DNA of 64,000 nucleotides, taken from NCBI RefSeq assembly GCF_001040945.1, contig NZ_CP011930.1, positions 2,209,704-2,273,703 on the forward strand. Reading direction: 5' to 3'. Origin of the DNA: Herbaspirillum seropedicae (lineage in GTDB: Bacteria; Pseudomonadota; Gammaproteobacteria; Burkholderiales; Burkholderiaceae_D). Made by a program: the position numbers and the translations under genes. How positions within the stretch are numbered: the stretch's first letter is position 1; the number at the start of each line of letters is the position of its first letter. Shown here piece after piece: positions 42,788 through 51,616 of this stretch. A model generated the notes under the pieces. It saw only the letters and a program-made list of their open reading frames with translations. It was not told the origin of the DNA and ran no database searches.

Positions 42788-44224
42788 ATGAAACGATATT
42801 CCCTCGATCGCAGCCAATGGCTGTTGCTGGCCGCCGCCGTCCTGGTCTCCATCCTGGTCGGCATGGCCTTGCCCGTGGCCATCGCGCTGCTGGGCGACAG
42901 CGTCGGCCGCCTGGCGGCGTTGCCGGCGCTGTTCGTGCTCGGCGGGCTGTTCCTGTTCAACCGCAAGCTCTTGCTGCTGCTGATCTTCCTGTTCCGCGCC
43001 TCGGGCGACATCGTGCTCGAATCGACCCGGGTGGGGGGCGGCATGGGCCTGGGTGCGGCCATCAATGGCCTGATCATCCTGATCGCCTTCCTCTTCGTGG
43101 TGGAAAAGCCCAAGCAGCTGCCGCGCTGGATGGCCGTGCCCTGGCTGGTGCTGCTGGCCGTCGCCTCGGCGGGCGTGCTGATCTCGCCCGATCGCGTGGC
43201 CGCCATCAAGATCGTGCTCTCGCTGTGCTCCTACTTCGCCGTCTTCGTCTGCGCCTTCTACGTGGTGCGCACGCCCGAGGATTTCCGCAGCATGGTCAAG
43301 CTGATGATCGCTTCTTCCATCGTGCCGGCCCTCTATGGCATTGTCGCCACCGGTCTCTATGGCCGCGGCGGGCTGGCCAACTTCCGCCTGCAGAGTACCT
43401 TCGGCCACCCCAACATCCTGGCCTTCTACCTGACGCTGGTGATTTCGCTGGGGCTGTACGTGCTCAAGAGCCCCTTCTTCCGGCTGACCCAGTTCAAGCG
43501 CTTTGCGCTGATGGGCTACATGCTGCTGCTGTTCGTGCTCTTGCTGCTGACGCAGACGCGCAGCGCCTGGATCGCCTCCTTCATGCTCATGCTGCTGTAT
43601 GGCCTGATGTTCGAGCGGCGCTACCTGATCTACCTGGCCATCCTGCCCATGCTGGCCATGCTGGTGCCCAGCGTGCAGGAGCGCGTGATGCAGCTCGACA
43701 GCGGCAACACCGTGCAGACCTATGCCAAGCTCAATTCCTTTGCCTGGCGCGTCTACCTGTGGGAGTCGGGCCTGAAGTGGATGTCGCCCTCGCACTACCT
43801 GACCGGCTATGGCGTGGAATCCTTCCCGTATTACTCGCAGACCTTCTTCCCGCTGGCCGGCACCACCAAATGGGGCGCGCACAGCGTGTTCGTGCAGTGG
43901 TTCTTCGATACCGGTCTCATCGGCATGCTGGCCTACCTGAGCATCTTCTACATGGTGCTGCGCAAGCTGATGAAGCTCTATCGCCTGGACCGCCTGGGCG
44001 CGGTCATCCTCATCTGCACCCTGGTCGAATACCTGGTCGTCTCGGCCTCCGACAACCTGCTGTCCTACCTGGCCTTCAACTGGTACTTCTGGCTGTTGCT
44101 GGGCATGGGTTGCTCGGTCTACATGAACAGCGAAGCCTGGCAGGAAGAACTGCGCCAGCGCAAGGCGCGTCCCTTGCATCGCGCCGCCATGCCGGGACTG
44201 CGCCATCCGGAACCCTCGAACTGA
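42788..44224 (+). CDS. O-antigen ligase/Wzy-like polysaccharide polymerase
   Basis: The 478-residue polytopic protein has about ten to twelve hydrophobic segments and a periplasmic loop with GYGVESFPYYSQTFFPLAGTTKWGAHSVFVQWFFDTGLIG, typical of the O-antigen ligase/polymerase (Wzy_C) family. TQTRSAWI is also characteristic. In this cluster it most likely polymerises repeat units in the periplasm under EpsF control. An exact role as polymerase rather than ligase is inferred from context. Confidence 0.85.
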   Translation: MKRYSLDRSQWLLLAAAVLVSILVGMALPVAIALLGDSVGRLAALPALFVLGGLFLFNRKLLLLLIFLFRASGDIVLESTRVGGGMGLGAAINGLIILIAFLFVVEKPKQLPRWMAVPWLVLLAVASAGVLISPDRVAAIKIVLSLCSYFAVFVCAFYVVRTPEDFRSMVKLMIASSIVPALYGIVATGLYGRGGLANFRLQSTFGHPNILAFYLTLVISLGLYVLKSPFFRLTQFKRFALMGYMLLLFVLLLLTQTRSAWIASFMLMLLYGLMFERRYLIYLAILPMLAMLVPSVQERVMQLDSGNTVQTYAKLNSFAWRVYLWESGLKWMSPSHYLTGYGVESFPYYSQTFFPLAGTTKWGAHSVFVQWFFDTGLIGMLAYLSIFYMVLRKLMKLYRLDRLGAVILICTLVEYLVVSASDNLLSYLAFNWYFWLLLGMGCSVYMNSEAWQEELRQRKARPLHRAAMPGLRHPEPSN

Positions 44225-44247
44225 ACGCGCATTGCGCACGACACGAC

Positions 44248-45507
44248 ATGCCGACAAAAATCGCCTATTTCATCAACCAGTATCCCAAGGTCAGCCACAG
44301 CTTCATCCGCCGCGAGATCGCCGCGGTCGAAGCCCAGGGCTTCGAGGTCGTGCGCATCGCGCTGCGCGGCTGGGATGCCGAGATCGTCGATGACGATGAC
44401 CGCGCCGAACTCGGCCGCACCCGCTATGTGCTGCGCCGGGGCATGGCGGGATTGCTCGCGCCCTTGCTGCGCCAGCTCACGGCCGCGCCCGGACGCTTCC
44501 TGGCCGCCCTTGGCCTGGCCCTGAAGATGGCCCGGCGCGGCGAGCGCGGGTTGCCTTATCACCTGGCCTACCTGGCCGAAGCCGCGCAGGTGGCGCAATG
44601 GTGCGCCGCTGAAGGGGTGCGCCATATCCATGCCCATTTCGGCACCAACTCGGCCGAGATCGTCATGCTGGCGCAGTGCCTGGGCGGGCCTTCCTACAGT
44701 TTCACCGTGCATGGCCCGGAAGAGTTCGACAAGCCCCAGGCCCTGGGCCTGGACGAAAAGATCCGCCGTTCGGCGTTCACGGTGGCCATCACTTCGTTTT
44801 GCCAGAGCCAGCTGTACCGCTGGGTGGAGCAGAGCGCCTGGGACAAGGTCGCCATCGTCCATTGCGGCCTGGAGCGCGCCTTCTACGCCGGTGCGCCCAC
44901 CACACCGCAGATCGCCCTGCGCCTGGTCTGCATCGGTCGCCTGTGCGAGCAGAAGGGCCAGCTCTTGCTGGTGGAGGCAGCGGCGCAACTGATGCGTCGC
45001 GGCGTGGCCTTCGAACTGGTGCTGGCCGGCGATGGCGAGATGCGCGCCCAGATCGAAGAGCGCATTGCCCATCACGACCTGCAGCAACACATCCGCATCA
45101 CCGGCTGGATCAGCAGCGCGCAGGTACGCGAGGAATTGCTGGCTGCACGCGCCATGGTCTTGCCCAGCTTTGCGGAAGGCTTGCCGGTGGTGATCATGGA
45201 AGCCATGGCCTTGCGCCGCCCGGTGCTGACCACCTACATCGCCGGTATCCCCGAGCTGGTGATCCATGAAGAAAACGGCTGGCTCTTCCCGGCCGGCGAC
45301 ATCGAACGCCTGACCGACGCCATGCAAGCCTGCCTGCAAGCCACGCCCGAACAACTGGCGGCGATGGGGCAGGCGGCCCAGTTGCGCGCGGTGGAACGGC
45401 ATTCGGTCAATGTCGAGGCCGCCAAGCTGGCGCGCCTGTTCAACGCCCACCTGGCCCCGCAGCCGCAGGCGCTGGGCCTGGCCGCACCCGCAGGAGGGAC
45501 CCGATGA
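44248..45507 (+). CDS. Glycosyltransferase, GT4-like
   Basis: The 419-residue GT-B enzyme starts MPTKIAYFINQYPKVSHSFIRREI, the N-terminal pattern of EPS GT4 enzymes, followed by HIHAHFGTNSAE and SFTVHGPEEFDKP. The C-terminal donor domain has CIGRLCEQKGQLLLVEA and PSFAEGLPVVIMEAMALRRPV with the conserved E-x7-E. The donor sugar is unknown. It starts 23 bp after the polymerase, and its stop overlaps the following acyltransferase start by 4 nt (ATGA). Confidence 0.92.
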   Translation: MPTKIAYFINQYPKVSHSFIRREIAAVEAQGFEVVRIALRGWDAEIVDDDDRAELGRTRYVLRRGMAGLLAPLLRQLTAAPGRFLAALGLALKMARRGERGLPYHLAYLAEAAQVAQWCAAEGVRHIHAHFGTNSAEIVMLAQCLGGPSYSFTVHGPEEFDKPQALGLDEKIRRSAFTVAITSFCQSQLYRWVEQSAWDKVAIVHCGLERAFYAGAPTTPQIALRLVCIGRLCEQKGQLLLVEAAAQLMRRGVAFELVLAGDGEMRAQIEERIAHHDLQQHIRITGWISSAQVREELLAARAMVLPSFAEGLPVVIMEAMALRRPVLTTYIAGIPELVIHEENGWLFPAGDIERLTDAMQACLQATPEQLAAMGQAAQLRAVERHSVNVEAAKLARLFNAHLAPQPQALGLAAPAGGTR

Positions 45508-46616
45508 CGCTGGCCCGCAGCCTCTCTCCCGCCGGCAGCGCCCAGGAGTGGCGCGCCCTGGGCATGGTCCATACCCAGCACAAGGAAATCCCTTCGCTGG
45601 ATGGCTGGCGCGCGCTGGCCATCGCCATCGTCTTCCTGAGCCACGCCGGCCTGGGCCGCATCGTGCCCGGCGGACTGGGCGTGACCATCTTCTTCTTCCT
45701 CAGCGGCTATCTCATCACCACCTTGCTGGTGCGCGAGTTCGACCGCAGCGACAGCGTCAACGTACGCCACTTCTACCTGCGCCGCCTGCTGCGTCTGACG
45801 CCGCCCTTGTTGCTGGTGCTGGTGCTGACCTATACGCTCACCTGGCTGGGCATCTTCACTGGCGACGCCTCCTGGTCGGGCTTCCTGGCCCAGTTGTTCT
45901 ACTTCGCCAACTACTACGTGCTTTTCTTCGACCCTGGCCATACGCTGCCGCAGGGCACCGGGGTGTTCTGGTCGCTGGCGGTGGAAGAGCATTTCTACTT
46001 CGTCTTCCCGGCGCTGTTCATCTTCCTGATGCACAAGGCCGACCGCCGCAAGATCCCGCTCTACCTGGGCGGACTCTGCCTGCTGGTGCTGCTGTGGCGC
46101 TACGGCCTGGTGTTGCTGGGGGACGCATCGATGGACCGCACCTATTACGCCACCGACACGCGCATCGATTCCATCCTGTTCGGCTGCATCCTGGCCACGC
46201 TGAAGCTGCCGCCGGCGGTCTACGCAGCGCTGCACAAGCCGGCCGTGCGCGTGGGCGGCGTGACGCTGGGCGTGCTGCTGTTGTTGCTGTCGCTGGCGGT
46301 GCGTGATGAGGTGTTTCGCGAAACCCTGCGCTATAGCGTGCAGGGGCTGGCGCTCATGCCGCTGTTCTTCTACTCGGTGGCGCATCCGCACAGTTTTCCG
46401 TTCCGCCTGCTCAATTTGCGCTGGGTGCAGCGCATCGGCATCTATTCATATTCGATCTATCTCTCGCACGAAATCCTGTTGAGCAACGTGGATTGGGTGT
46501 CGCACAACGCTGCCGTCAATATCGCCGTGGCCGCCGTGTTCTCGCTGCTGTTCGCCATGGCGGTGGACCGCTGCATCGATGCGCCGCTGCGCATGCTGCG
46601 CGCGCGTTTCCGTTGA
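45504..46616 (+). CDS. Acyltransferase 3 (OafA/YrhL-type O-acyltransferase)
   Basis: The 370-residue integral membrane enzyme has about ten helices and the AT3 pattern: IPSLDGWRALAIAIVFLSHAG with the conserved His after R-A-x-A, GGLGVTIFFFLSGYLITTLL, and FWSLAVEEHFYFVFP with the conserved E-x-x-F-Y. It should place acetyl or another acyl group on the EPS. It is translationally coupled to the upstream glycosyltransferase. Confidence 0.92.
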   Translation: MTLARSLSPAGSAQEWRALGMVHTQHKEIPSLDGWRALAIAIVFLSHAGLGRIVPGGLGVTIFFFLSGYLITTLLVREFDRSDSVNVRHFYLRRLLRLTPPLLLVLVLTYTLTWLGIFTGDASWSGFLAQLFYFANYYVLFFDPGHTLPQGTGVFWSLAVEEHFYFVFPALFIFLMHKADRRKIPLYLGGLCLLVLLWRYGLVLLGDASMDRTYYATDTRIDSILFGCILATLKLPPAVYAALHKPAVRVGGVTLGVLLLLLSLAVRDEVFRETLRYSVQGLALMPLFFYSVAHPHSFPFRLLNLRWVQRIGIYSYSIYLSHEILLSNVDWVSHNAAVNIAVAAVFSLLFAMAVDRCIDAPLRMLRARFR

Positions 46617-46647
46617 TCCCGATCCGAACCGATAAGGAAGCCTATAC

Positions 46648-48699
46648 GTGTTCTTGACCAAGAAAAATGACGCCGGACCACCGGCACCCCACCCACGCCG
46701 CCCGGGGGGGATGGCAGGGGAACATGCGCTCAGCGCGGGCGCAGCGCCGTCCTTGCATCCGGCCTACCGGCCCGACATCGATGGCCTGCGCGCGGTCGCC
46801 GTGGGCTCGGTGGTGATCTTCCATGCCTTCCCGGAATGGTTTGCGGGCGGTTTCATCGGCGTGGACATCTTCTTCGTGATCTCGGGTTTCCTGATCTCGC
46901 TGATCCTGTTCAAGAACCTGGAACATGGCCGTTTTTCCATCGTCGATTTCTATGTGCGCCGGGTGCGCCGCATCTTCCCGGCCTTGATGACGGTGATGTC
47001 GCTGTGCCTGGTGACGGGCTGGTTCGTGCTCTTCGCCGATGAATACAAGCAACTGGGCAAGCACCTCTTCGGCGGCTCCACCTTCATTTCCAATTTCCTG
47101 TTCTGGCGCGAGAGCGGCTACTTCGACAATTCTGCCGAGACCAAGCCGTTGCTGCACCTCTGGAGCCTGGCCATCGAGGAACAGTTCTACCTGTTCTGGC
47201 CGCTGCTGCTGGCCTTCGTCTGGAAGCGCCGCTGGGGCTTCCTGGGCATTATGGGCGTGATCGGCCTGCTGTCCTTCGGGGTGAATCTCTATTTCATCGG
47301 CCATGACCAGAGCGCGGCCTTCTATTCGCCGCTGGCGCGTTTCTGGGAACTGATGATCGGCGGTGCGCTGGCCTATATCAACCTGCACCGGCAAGACCTC
47401 ACGCGCGGCTACAAGAACCTGCAGGCCTGGCTGGGTGCAGCCTTGCTGGTGGCCGGATTTGCCCTGCTCGATGGTGCGCGCGCCTTCCCGGGCTGGTGGG
47501 CGCTGCTGCCGTCGCTGGGCGCCTTCCTGCTGCTCTCGGCGGGACCGGGGGCCTGGTTCAATCGCCGCGTGCTGGCCAGCAAGGGCATGGTGGCGCTGGG
47601 CCTGGTGAGCTATCCGCTGTACCTGTGGCATTGGCCGCTGCTGGCCTTTGCCACCATCATCGAGGGCGAGAGCGCGCCAGCCGAATGGCGTGCCGCGGCG
47701 GTGCTGGGCGCGCTGCTGCTGTCCTGGCTGACCTATCGCTATATCGAACGTCCGCTGCGCGGTTCCACCCGCAGCCGCACCGTGCTGGTACTGCTGGCCA
47801 TCAATGTGGCCGTGGGCCTGGGCGGGCTGGCGATCTACCTCAAGGGCGGCTTCGATGAACGCGCCATCAATGGCAAGCTCGATTACCTGACCCAGAGCGA
47901 TGTCTTCGAAGGCTCGCGCAATTCCGATGGCAGCTGCGCGCGCTTCAATGGCATGGAGGGCGTGGATGAAGAAGTCTGCCTGTCCAACTCGGCCGCGCCG
48001 CGCACCTTGTTCGTGGGTGACAGCCACGTGATGGCCTTGCATTCGGCGATCTTCTCGGGCGACGTCAAGATGCCGGCCATGATGGTGGCTGGCCATGCCT
48101 GCCGTGTCTATCCCAACCTGCCCTATACGCCGACCCATCTGCTGCGCTGGGCCAACAATTGCACGGCCATCGCCAATGAAGCCATTGCGGTGGCGGGCAA
48201 GCTGCCTTCCATCGATACCGTGGTCATCAGTGGCGCCTATCCGCGTGGCGACCTCTCGCAGCCATCCGAATACCAGCAGGACGGGCGCGCGCTGAGCAAG
48301 CGTGAGGCTTTCCTGTCGGGCTATGGGGCGCTGATCGAGGCCTTCCGCAAGCAAGGCAAGAAGGTCGTCTTCATGCCCGACGTGCCTTACCTCAAGCTCG
48401 ATCCACATGCCTGCGTGAACCGCTTCAGCGACGGCCAGGCGCGTGACTGCGCCTATACCGAAGCCGAGCACCAAGCGTTGCGGCGCGACTATGACGCAGC
48501 GGTGGCGGCCCTGCAGCGCGCGCATCCGGACGCGGTCTTCTTCGACCCGCAGGGCCTGTTCTGTCCGGATGGCAAATGCCAGGCCAAGCTGGGTGAGGCC
48601 TATCTGTACAACGACAACCAGCACATCAGCCTGGCGGCGTCGCGCCTGTTGCTGGCCGAGATGCAGCGGCGCGGCTTGTTGCCGGCGGCGCAGCCGTGA
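46648..48699 (+). CDS. OafA-like O-acyltransferase with C-terminal SGNH domain
   Basis: The 683-residue protein has an N-terminal AT3 membrane domain (about 30-400; PDIDGLRAVAVGSVVIFHAFP, GGFIGVDIFFVISGFLI, LWSLAIEEQFYLFWP) and a C-terminal SGNH esterase-fold domain (about 440-683). The SGNH parts are FVGDSHVMAL (Ser nucleophile block) and NQHISLAAS (D-x-x-H-like block). This two-domain type passes acyl groups across the membrane to a periplasmic acceptor. GTG 46648 follows AAGGA at about nine bases. The N-terminal 40 residues are Pro-rich and may be unstructured. Confidence 0.92.
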   Translation: MFLTKKNDAGPPAPHPRRPGGMAGEHALSAGAAPSLHPAYRPDIDGLRAVAVGSVVIFHAFPEWFAGGFIGVDIFFVISGFLISLILFKNLEHGRFSIVDFYVRRVRRIFPALMTVMSLCLVTGWFVLFADEYKQLGKHLFGGSTFISNFLFWRESGYFDNSAETKPLLHLWSLAIEEQFYLFWPLLLAFVWKRRWGFLGIMGVIGLLSFGVNLYFIGHDQSAAFYSPLARFWELMIGGALAYINLHRQDLTRGYKNLQAWLGAALLVAGFALLDGARAFPGWWALLPSLGAFLLLSAGPGAWFNRRVLASKGMVALGLVSYPLYLWHWPLLAFATIIEGESAPAEWRAAAVLGALLLSWLTYRYIERPLRGSTRSRTVLVLLAINVAVGLGGLAIYLKGGFDERAINGKLDYLTQSDVFEGSRNSDGSCARFNGMEGVDEEVCLSNSAAPRTLFVGDSHVMALHSAIFSGDVKMPAMMVAGHACRVYPNLPYTPTHLLRWANNCTAIANEAIAVAGKLPSIDTVVISGAYPRGDLSQPSEYQQDGRALSKREAFLSGYGALIEAFRKQGKKVVFMPDVPYLKLDPHACVNRFSDGQARDCAYTEAEHQALRRDYDAAVAALQRAHPDAVFFDPQGLFCPDGKCQAKLGEAYLYNDNQHISLAASRLLLAEMQRRGLLPAAQP

Positions 48700-48712
48700 A
48701 GTGGCAAGCAGA

Positions 48713-48749
48713 GCAAAGAAAAGCCCCGCGCTCGTGAGAGGGCGGGGCG
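48713..48749 (-). terminator. Rho-independent terminator of the minus-strand secreted-protein gene
   Basis: GCCCCGC (48723-48729) pairs with GCGGGGC (48742-48748). On the minus strand it is followed by TTTTCTTTG, while the plus strand has no T run, so it serves the gene at 48778-50184. Confidence 0.8.
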
Positions 48750-48777
48750 CTGAGGCCAGCGGGAAGTGCGGGCGGCC

Positions 48778-50184
48778 TCAGTCGGCGCTGATCAGTTCGG
48801 CCCCCACGGTGGAAGGCTGGCCGCTGCCGCCACTGCGGGCATAGACCGCCAGCGCTGGTTTGGTGGCGGTCCAGGTGAAGGTCTTGCTCTGGCCGTTGTC
48901 GAGGTAGCCGCTGTCGAAGGCGGCCTTGCCGGTGGCCTGGTCCTGCACCAGCAAGCGCAGCTTGCCACCGCCAGTGGTGCGGGCGGTCAGCTTGTAGTTG
49001 CGGCCAGTGACCGGCTTGGCCCAGTTGATGCCGGCGATGCCGCGGTTGGCGTAGTTGACCACCTCGGAGACGCTGCTGGAGGCCGGGAAGACCACCGCCT
49101 GGTCCCAGGAGCTGTACTTGCCCAGGGTGCTGCCGGATTGCTGGGTCCAGTTGCCGCGCATGGAGAGCATGTTCAGGTTCTGGTTGGGCGTGAAGCTGTT
49201 GCCGTTGCCATCGACCCAGCCGCTGGCGCCGGTCACGCGGCGCAGGGCGGCGCGGATGACTTGCAGTTCACTGGCGGCGGTGTTGTTCCAGCCATTGGGA
49301 TGCAGGTTGTAGGACGCACCGATCTCGACATAGATCGCAAAGGGTGTGCCGGTGTTGGCGTCGACGATGTAGGCGCCGTAGCGCTTCAAGGTCTCGGCCA
49401 CGCGGCGCAGCTCGGGATCGGTCAGCTTGCTGGTGTCGAAGTCGGGCGGCAGCATCACCAGCGCGCCTTCCGGGAAGGCGCCGCTGTTGAGCTTGGCGGC
49501 ATTGGTATCGGCCGAGGTGGCCGGGAAGACATAGGTCGGGTTGGCCGACAGGCCGTTGAAGGTCAGTGACATGGCCAGCGCATGCGGGTAGTAGGCCGGT
49601 TTCTGTTCCACCTCATGGGTGCGGATCAAGCCGCCCGAGGCAGGCACCCCGGTGGCGCGCGCGCCCTGGTAGTAGTGCGCAGGATCGGGCCAGCCGCGGC
49701 CATCGAGTTTGGTCCAGGAGTACTGGGCGGCGGTCCACTGGGTGCCGACCTGCTTCAACTGCCAGAAGGAATGGATGATGTTGGTGGTCGGGTCGACGAT
49801 GTCGGCATGGCCGTCCGAGCCGGACGCCGGTTTCACCGAAGCCGGCCAGTGCGGGATGGTGATGTCGTGGTAGCCCTCTTCGTCGGTGATGAGCAGGCCC
49901 TTGCTGCCGGCTGCGCCCGTGACCGTGACCGGCGGATCTTGCGGCGAGGCCAGGAACACGCCAGTGGAATAGGCGCCGGCGTTGATGGCCGGGAAGTAGG
50001 TAGAGGTCGGGATCACATCCGGCGCGAAGCTGGGATTGACGGGCCGGCTGTTCCACAGCGAATCGGCGGCGAAGGGCTTGCGGTATGTGCCCCAATCGTC
50101 GGCCTGGGCCGGCATGGCGGCGTACAGCGCGCCGAGCATGGCCAGCATGGGAAGAAGTCGTGGTGGGCGGGTGCGAACTTGCAT
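48778..50184 (-). CDS. Secreted protein of unknown function inside the EPS cluster
   Basis: The 468-residue product has a signal peptide (RPPRLLPMLAMLGALYAA; cut after AQA near residue 28). The mature part begins DDWGTYRKPFAADSLWNSRPVNP and has many aromatic, His and Asp residues: NIIHSFWQLKQVG, GLIRTHEVEQ, YYPHALAMSL, FAIYVEIGASYNLHPNG. The C-terminal 80 or so residues look like a small beta-sandwich ending GAELISAD. This composition suits a carbohydrate-binding or carbohydrate-active protein, but I recognise no family and claim no activity. Of three consecutive ATG codons the third is chosen for its spacing from AAGGA. It has its own terminator and presumably its own promoter. Confidence 0.75.
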   Translation of the reverse strand: MQVRTRPPRLLPMLAMLGALYAAMPAQADDWGTYRKPFAADSLWNSRPVNPSFAPDVIPTSTYFPAINAGAYSTGVFLASPQDPPVTVTGAAGSKGLLITDEEGYHDITIPHWPASVKPASGSDGHADIVDPTTNIIHSFWQLKQVGTQWTAAQYSWTKLDGRGWPDPAHYYQGARATGVPASGGLIRTHEVEQKPAYYPHALAMSLTFNGLSANPTYVFPATSADTNAAKLNSGAFPEGALVMLPPDFDTSKLTDPELRRVAETLKRYGAYIVDANTGTPFAIYVEIGASYNLHPNGWNNTAASELQVIRAALRRVTGASGWVDGNGNSFTPNQNLNMLSMRGNWTQQSGSTLGKYSSWDQAVVFPASSSVSEVVNYANRGIAGINWAKPVTGRNYKLTARTTGGGKLRLLVQDQATGKAAFDSGYLDNGQSKTFTWTATKPALAVYARSGGSGQPSTVGAELISAD

Positions 50185-50425
50185 CATCATTCCTTTGAGG
50201 TGAGTGTGAGGATGAGGTGAAGGACCGTATTTGTTAGTTTTTCTGACGCTATCGCGAATGGCCATGAGCTGCAGTATAGAGTTTTTTCGCTATGAAGATA
50301 GTGGTCGTGTGGCAATGAATGCCATGGAAATGCTCTTCACAATTGTTAGTAAATATCGTGCGGAATCTTTTTGAGGATGAACTCTCCAAAAGGCGGCCGA
50401 TGAGGTCTGAGACCAAGAAAGTTTG

Positions 50426-51616
50426 ATGATGATCCTGCTATTGCAAATTCTGTTGATGCTGGCCCTGCTGGTCCTGGCCATTCCCGCAGCGGTGCTGCTG
50501 GTGCAGGTGCTGGCAGCGCGCTGGGCGGGCCCGCAGCCTGTGGCCGAGAGCCCGCAGCGTCCGCGCATGGCCGTGCTGGTGCCGGCCCACAATGAGGCCG
50601 GCGGCATTGCCGAAGTCATTGTCGGGATACGGCGACAGTTGCAGGAGGGCGATCGCGTGCTGGTGGTGGCCGACAACTGCAGCGATGCCACTGCGGATAT
50701 CGCGCGCCATGCGGGTGCAGAAGTGAGCGAACGCTTCCACGACACACTGCGCGGCAAGGGGTATGCACTCGATCATGGCATCCGCCACCTGGCCGCTGAT
50801 CCGCCGGAGGTGCTCATCGTGGTTGATGCCGATTGCCTGCTGGGCGCGGGCGCGCTGGAGCGCATCGCCCGGGTGTGCTGGCGCAGTGGCCGCCCGGTGC
50901 AGGCCCTGTACCTGATGCATGCGCCGGCGGGCGCGGGCAGCCGGCGCAAGATCGCCGAGTTCGCCTGGGTGGTCAAGAACCTGGTGCGCCCGCTGGGCTG
51001 GCACAAGCTGGGCCTGCCGTGCCAGCTGATGGGCACCGGCATGGCGTTTTCCTGGCAGCAGATCGGCCAGGCCGACCTGGCCACCGGCCACATCGTCGAA
51101 GACATGAAGCTGGGTGTGGACCTGGCGCGCGCCGGCCAGGCGCCGCTGTTCTGCCCCGACGCCATGGTCTACAGCCATTTCCCCAGCAGCGACAGCGGCG
51201 CCGCCACGCAGCGCACGCGCTGGGAGCATGGCCACCTCAGCGTCATCCTTTCCTACGTGCCGCGCCTCTTGGGCGGGGCGCTGGCGTCGGGGCAGGGTGC
51301 ACTGGCCGGACTGGCGCTGGACCTGTGCGTGCCGCCGCTGGCCTTGCTGGTGATGATGGCTGGCGGGGCGTGGGTGGTGAGCGCACTCGTGGCCGTGCTG
51401 ACCGGTTGGCTGGCGGCTTGCCTGCTGGCCACGCTGATCGTGGCGGCGATCGCTGCGGCGGTGCTGCTGGCCTGGTCGGGTTTCGGCCGCGACGTCATCA
51501 GCCTGCGCGAACTGGGCGCTGCTTTCGCTTACGTGGCGCGCAAGCTGCCCTTGTATTGCAAGTTCATGTTCAACCGGCAAGTCGAATGGGTAAGGTCCAA
51601 ACGTGATTCAGAATAA
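50426..51616 (+). CDS. Glycosyltransferase family 2, membrane-bound
   Basis: The roughly 396-residue GT-A enzyme has an N-terminal membrane helix and PAHNEAGGIAEVI. The nucleotide Asp is in VVADNCSDAT, the D-x-D-type motif in VDADCLLG, the base EDMKLGVDLARAG, and a QRTRWEHG motif (Q-x-x-R-W) follows. Membrane helices follow at about 285-350. Q-x-x-R-W is typical of processive beta-glycosyltransferases but occurs in other GT2 enzymes too. The start could be either of two ATG codons (50426, 50429). The upstream 240 bp hold an AT-rich divergent promoter region in which GTTAGT occurs twice. Confidence 0.88.
   Translation: MMILLLQILLMLALLVLAIPAAVLLVQVLAARWAGPQPVAESPQRPRMAVLVPAHNEAGGIAEVIVGIRRQLQEGDRVLVVADNCSDATADIARHAGAEVSERFHDTLRGKGYALDHGIRHLAADPPEVLIVVDADCLLGAGALERIARVCWRSGRPVQALYLMHAPAGAGSRRKIAEFAWVVKNLVRPLGWHKLGLPCQLMGTGMAFSWQQIGQADLATGHIVEDMKLGVDLARAGQAPLFCPDAMVYSHFPSSDSGAATQRTRWEHGHLSVILSYVPRLLGGALASGQGALAGLALDLCVPPLALLVMMAGGAWVVSALVAVLTGWLAACLLATLIVAAIAAAVLLAWSGFGRDVISLRELGAAFAYVARKLPLYCKFMFNRQVEWVRSKRDSE

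Noticed and set aside
42817..44247. In-frame upstream extension of the GT4-like glycosyltransferase
   Set aside because: The extension is a shadow of the polymerase gene in another frame, Arg/Gly/Pro-rich and without glycosyltransferase sequence. The family N-terminus starts at ATG 44248.
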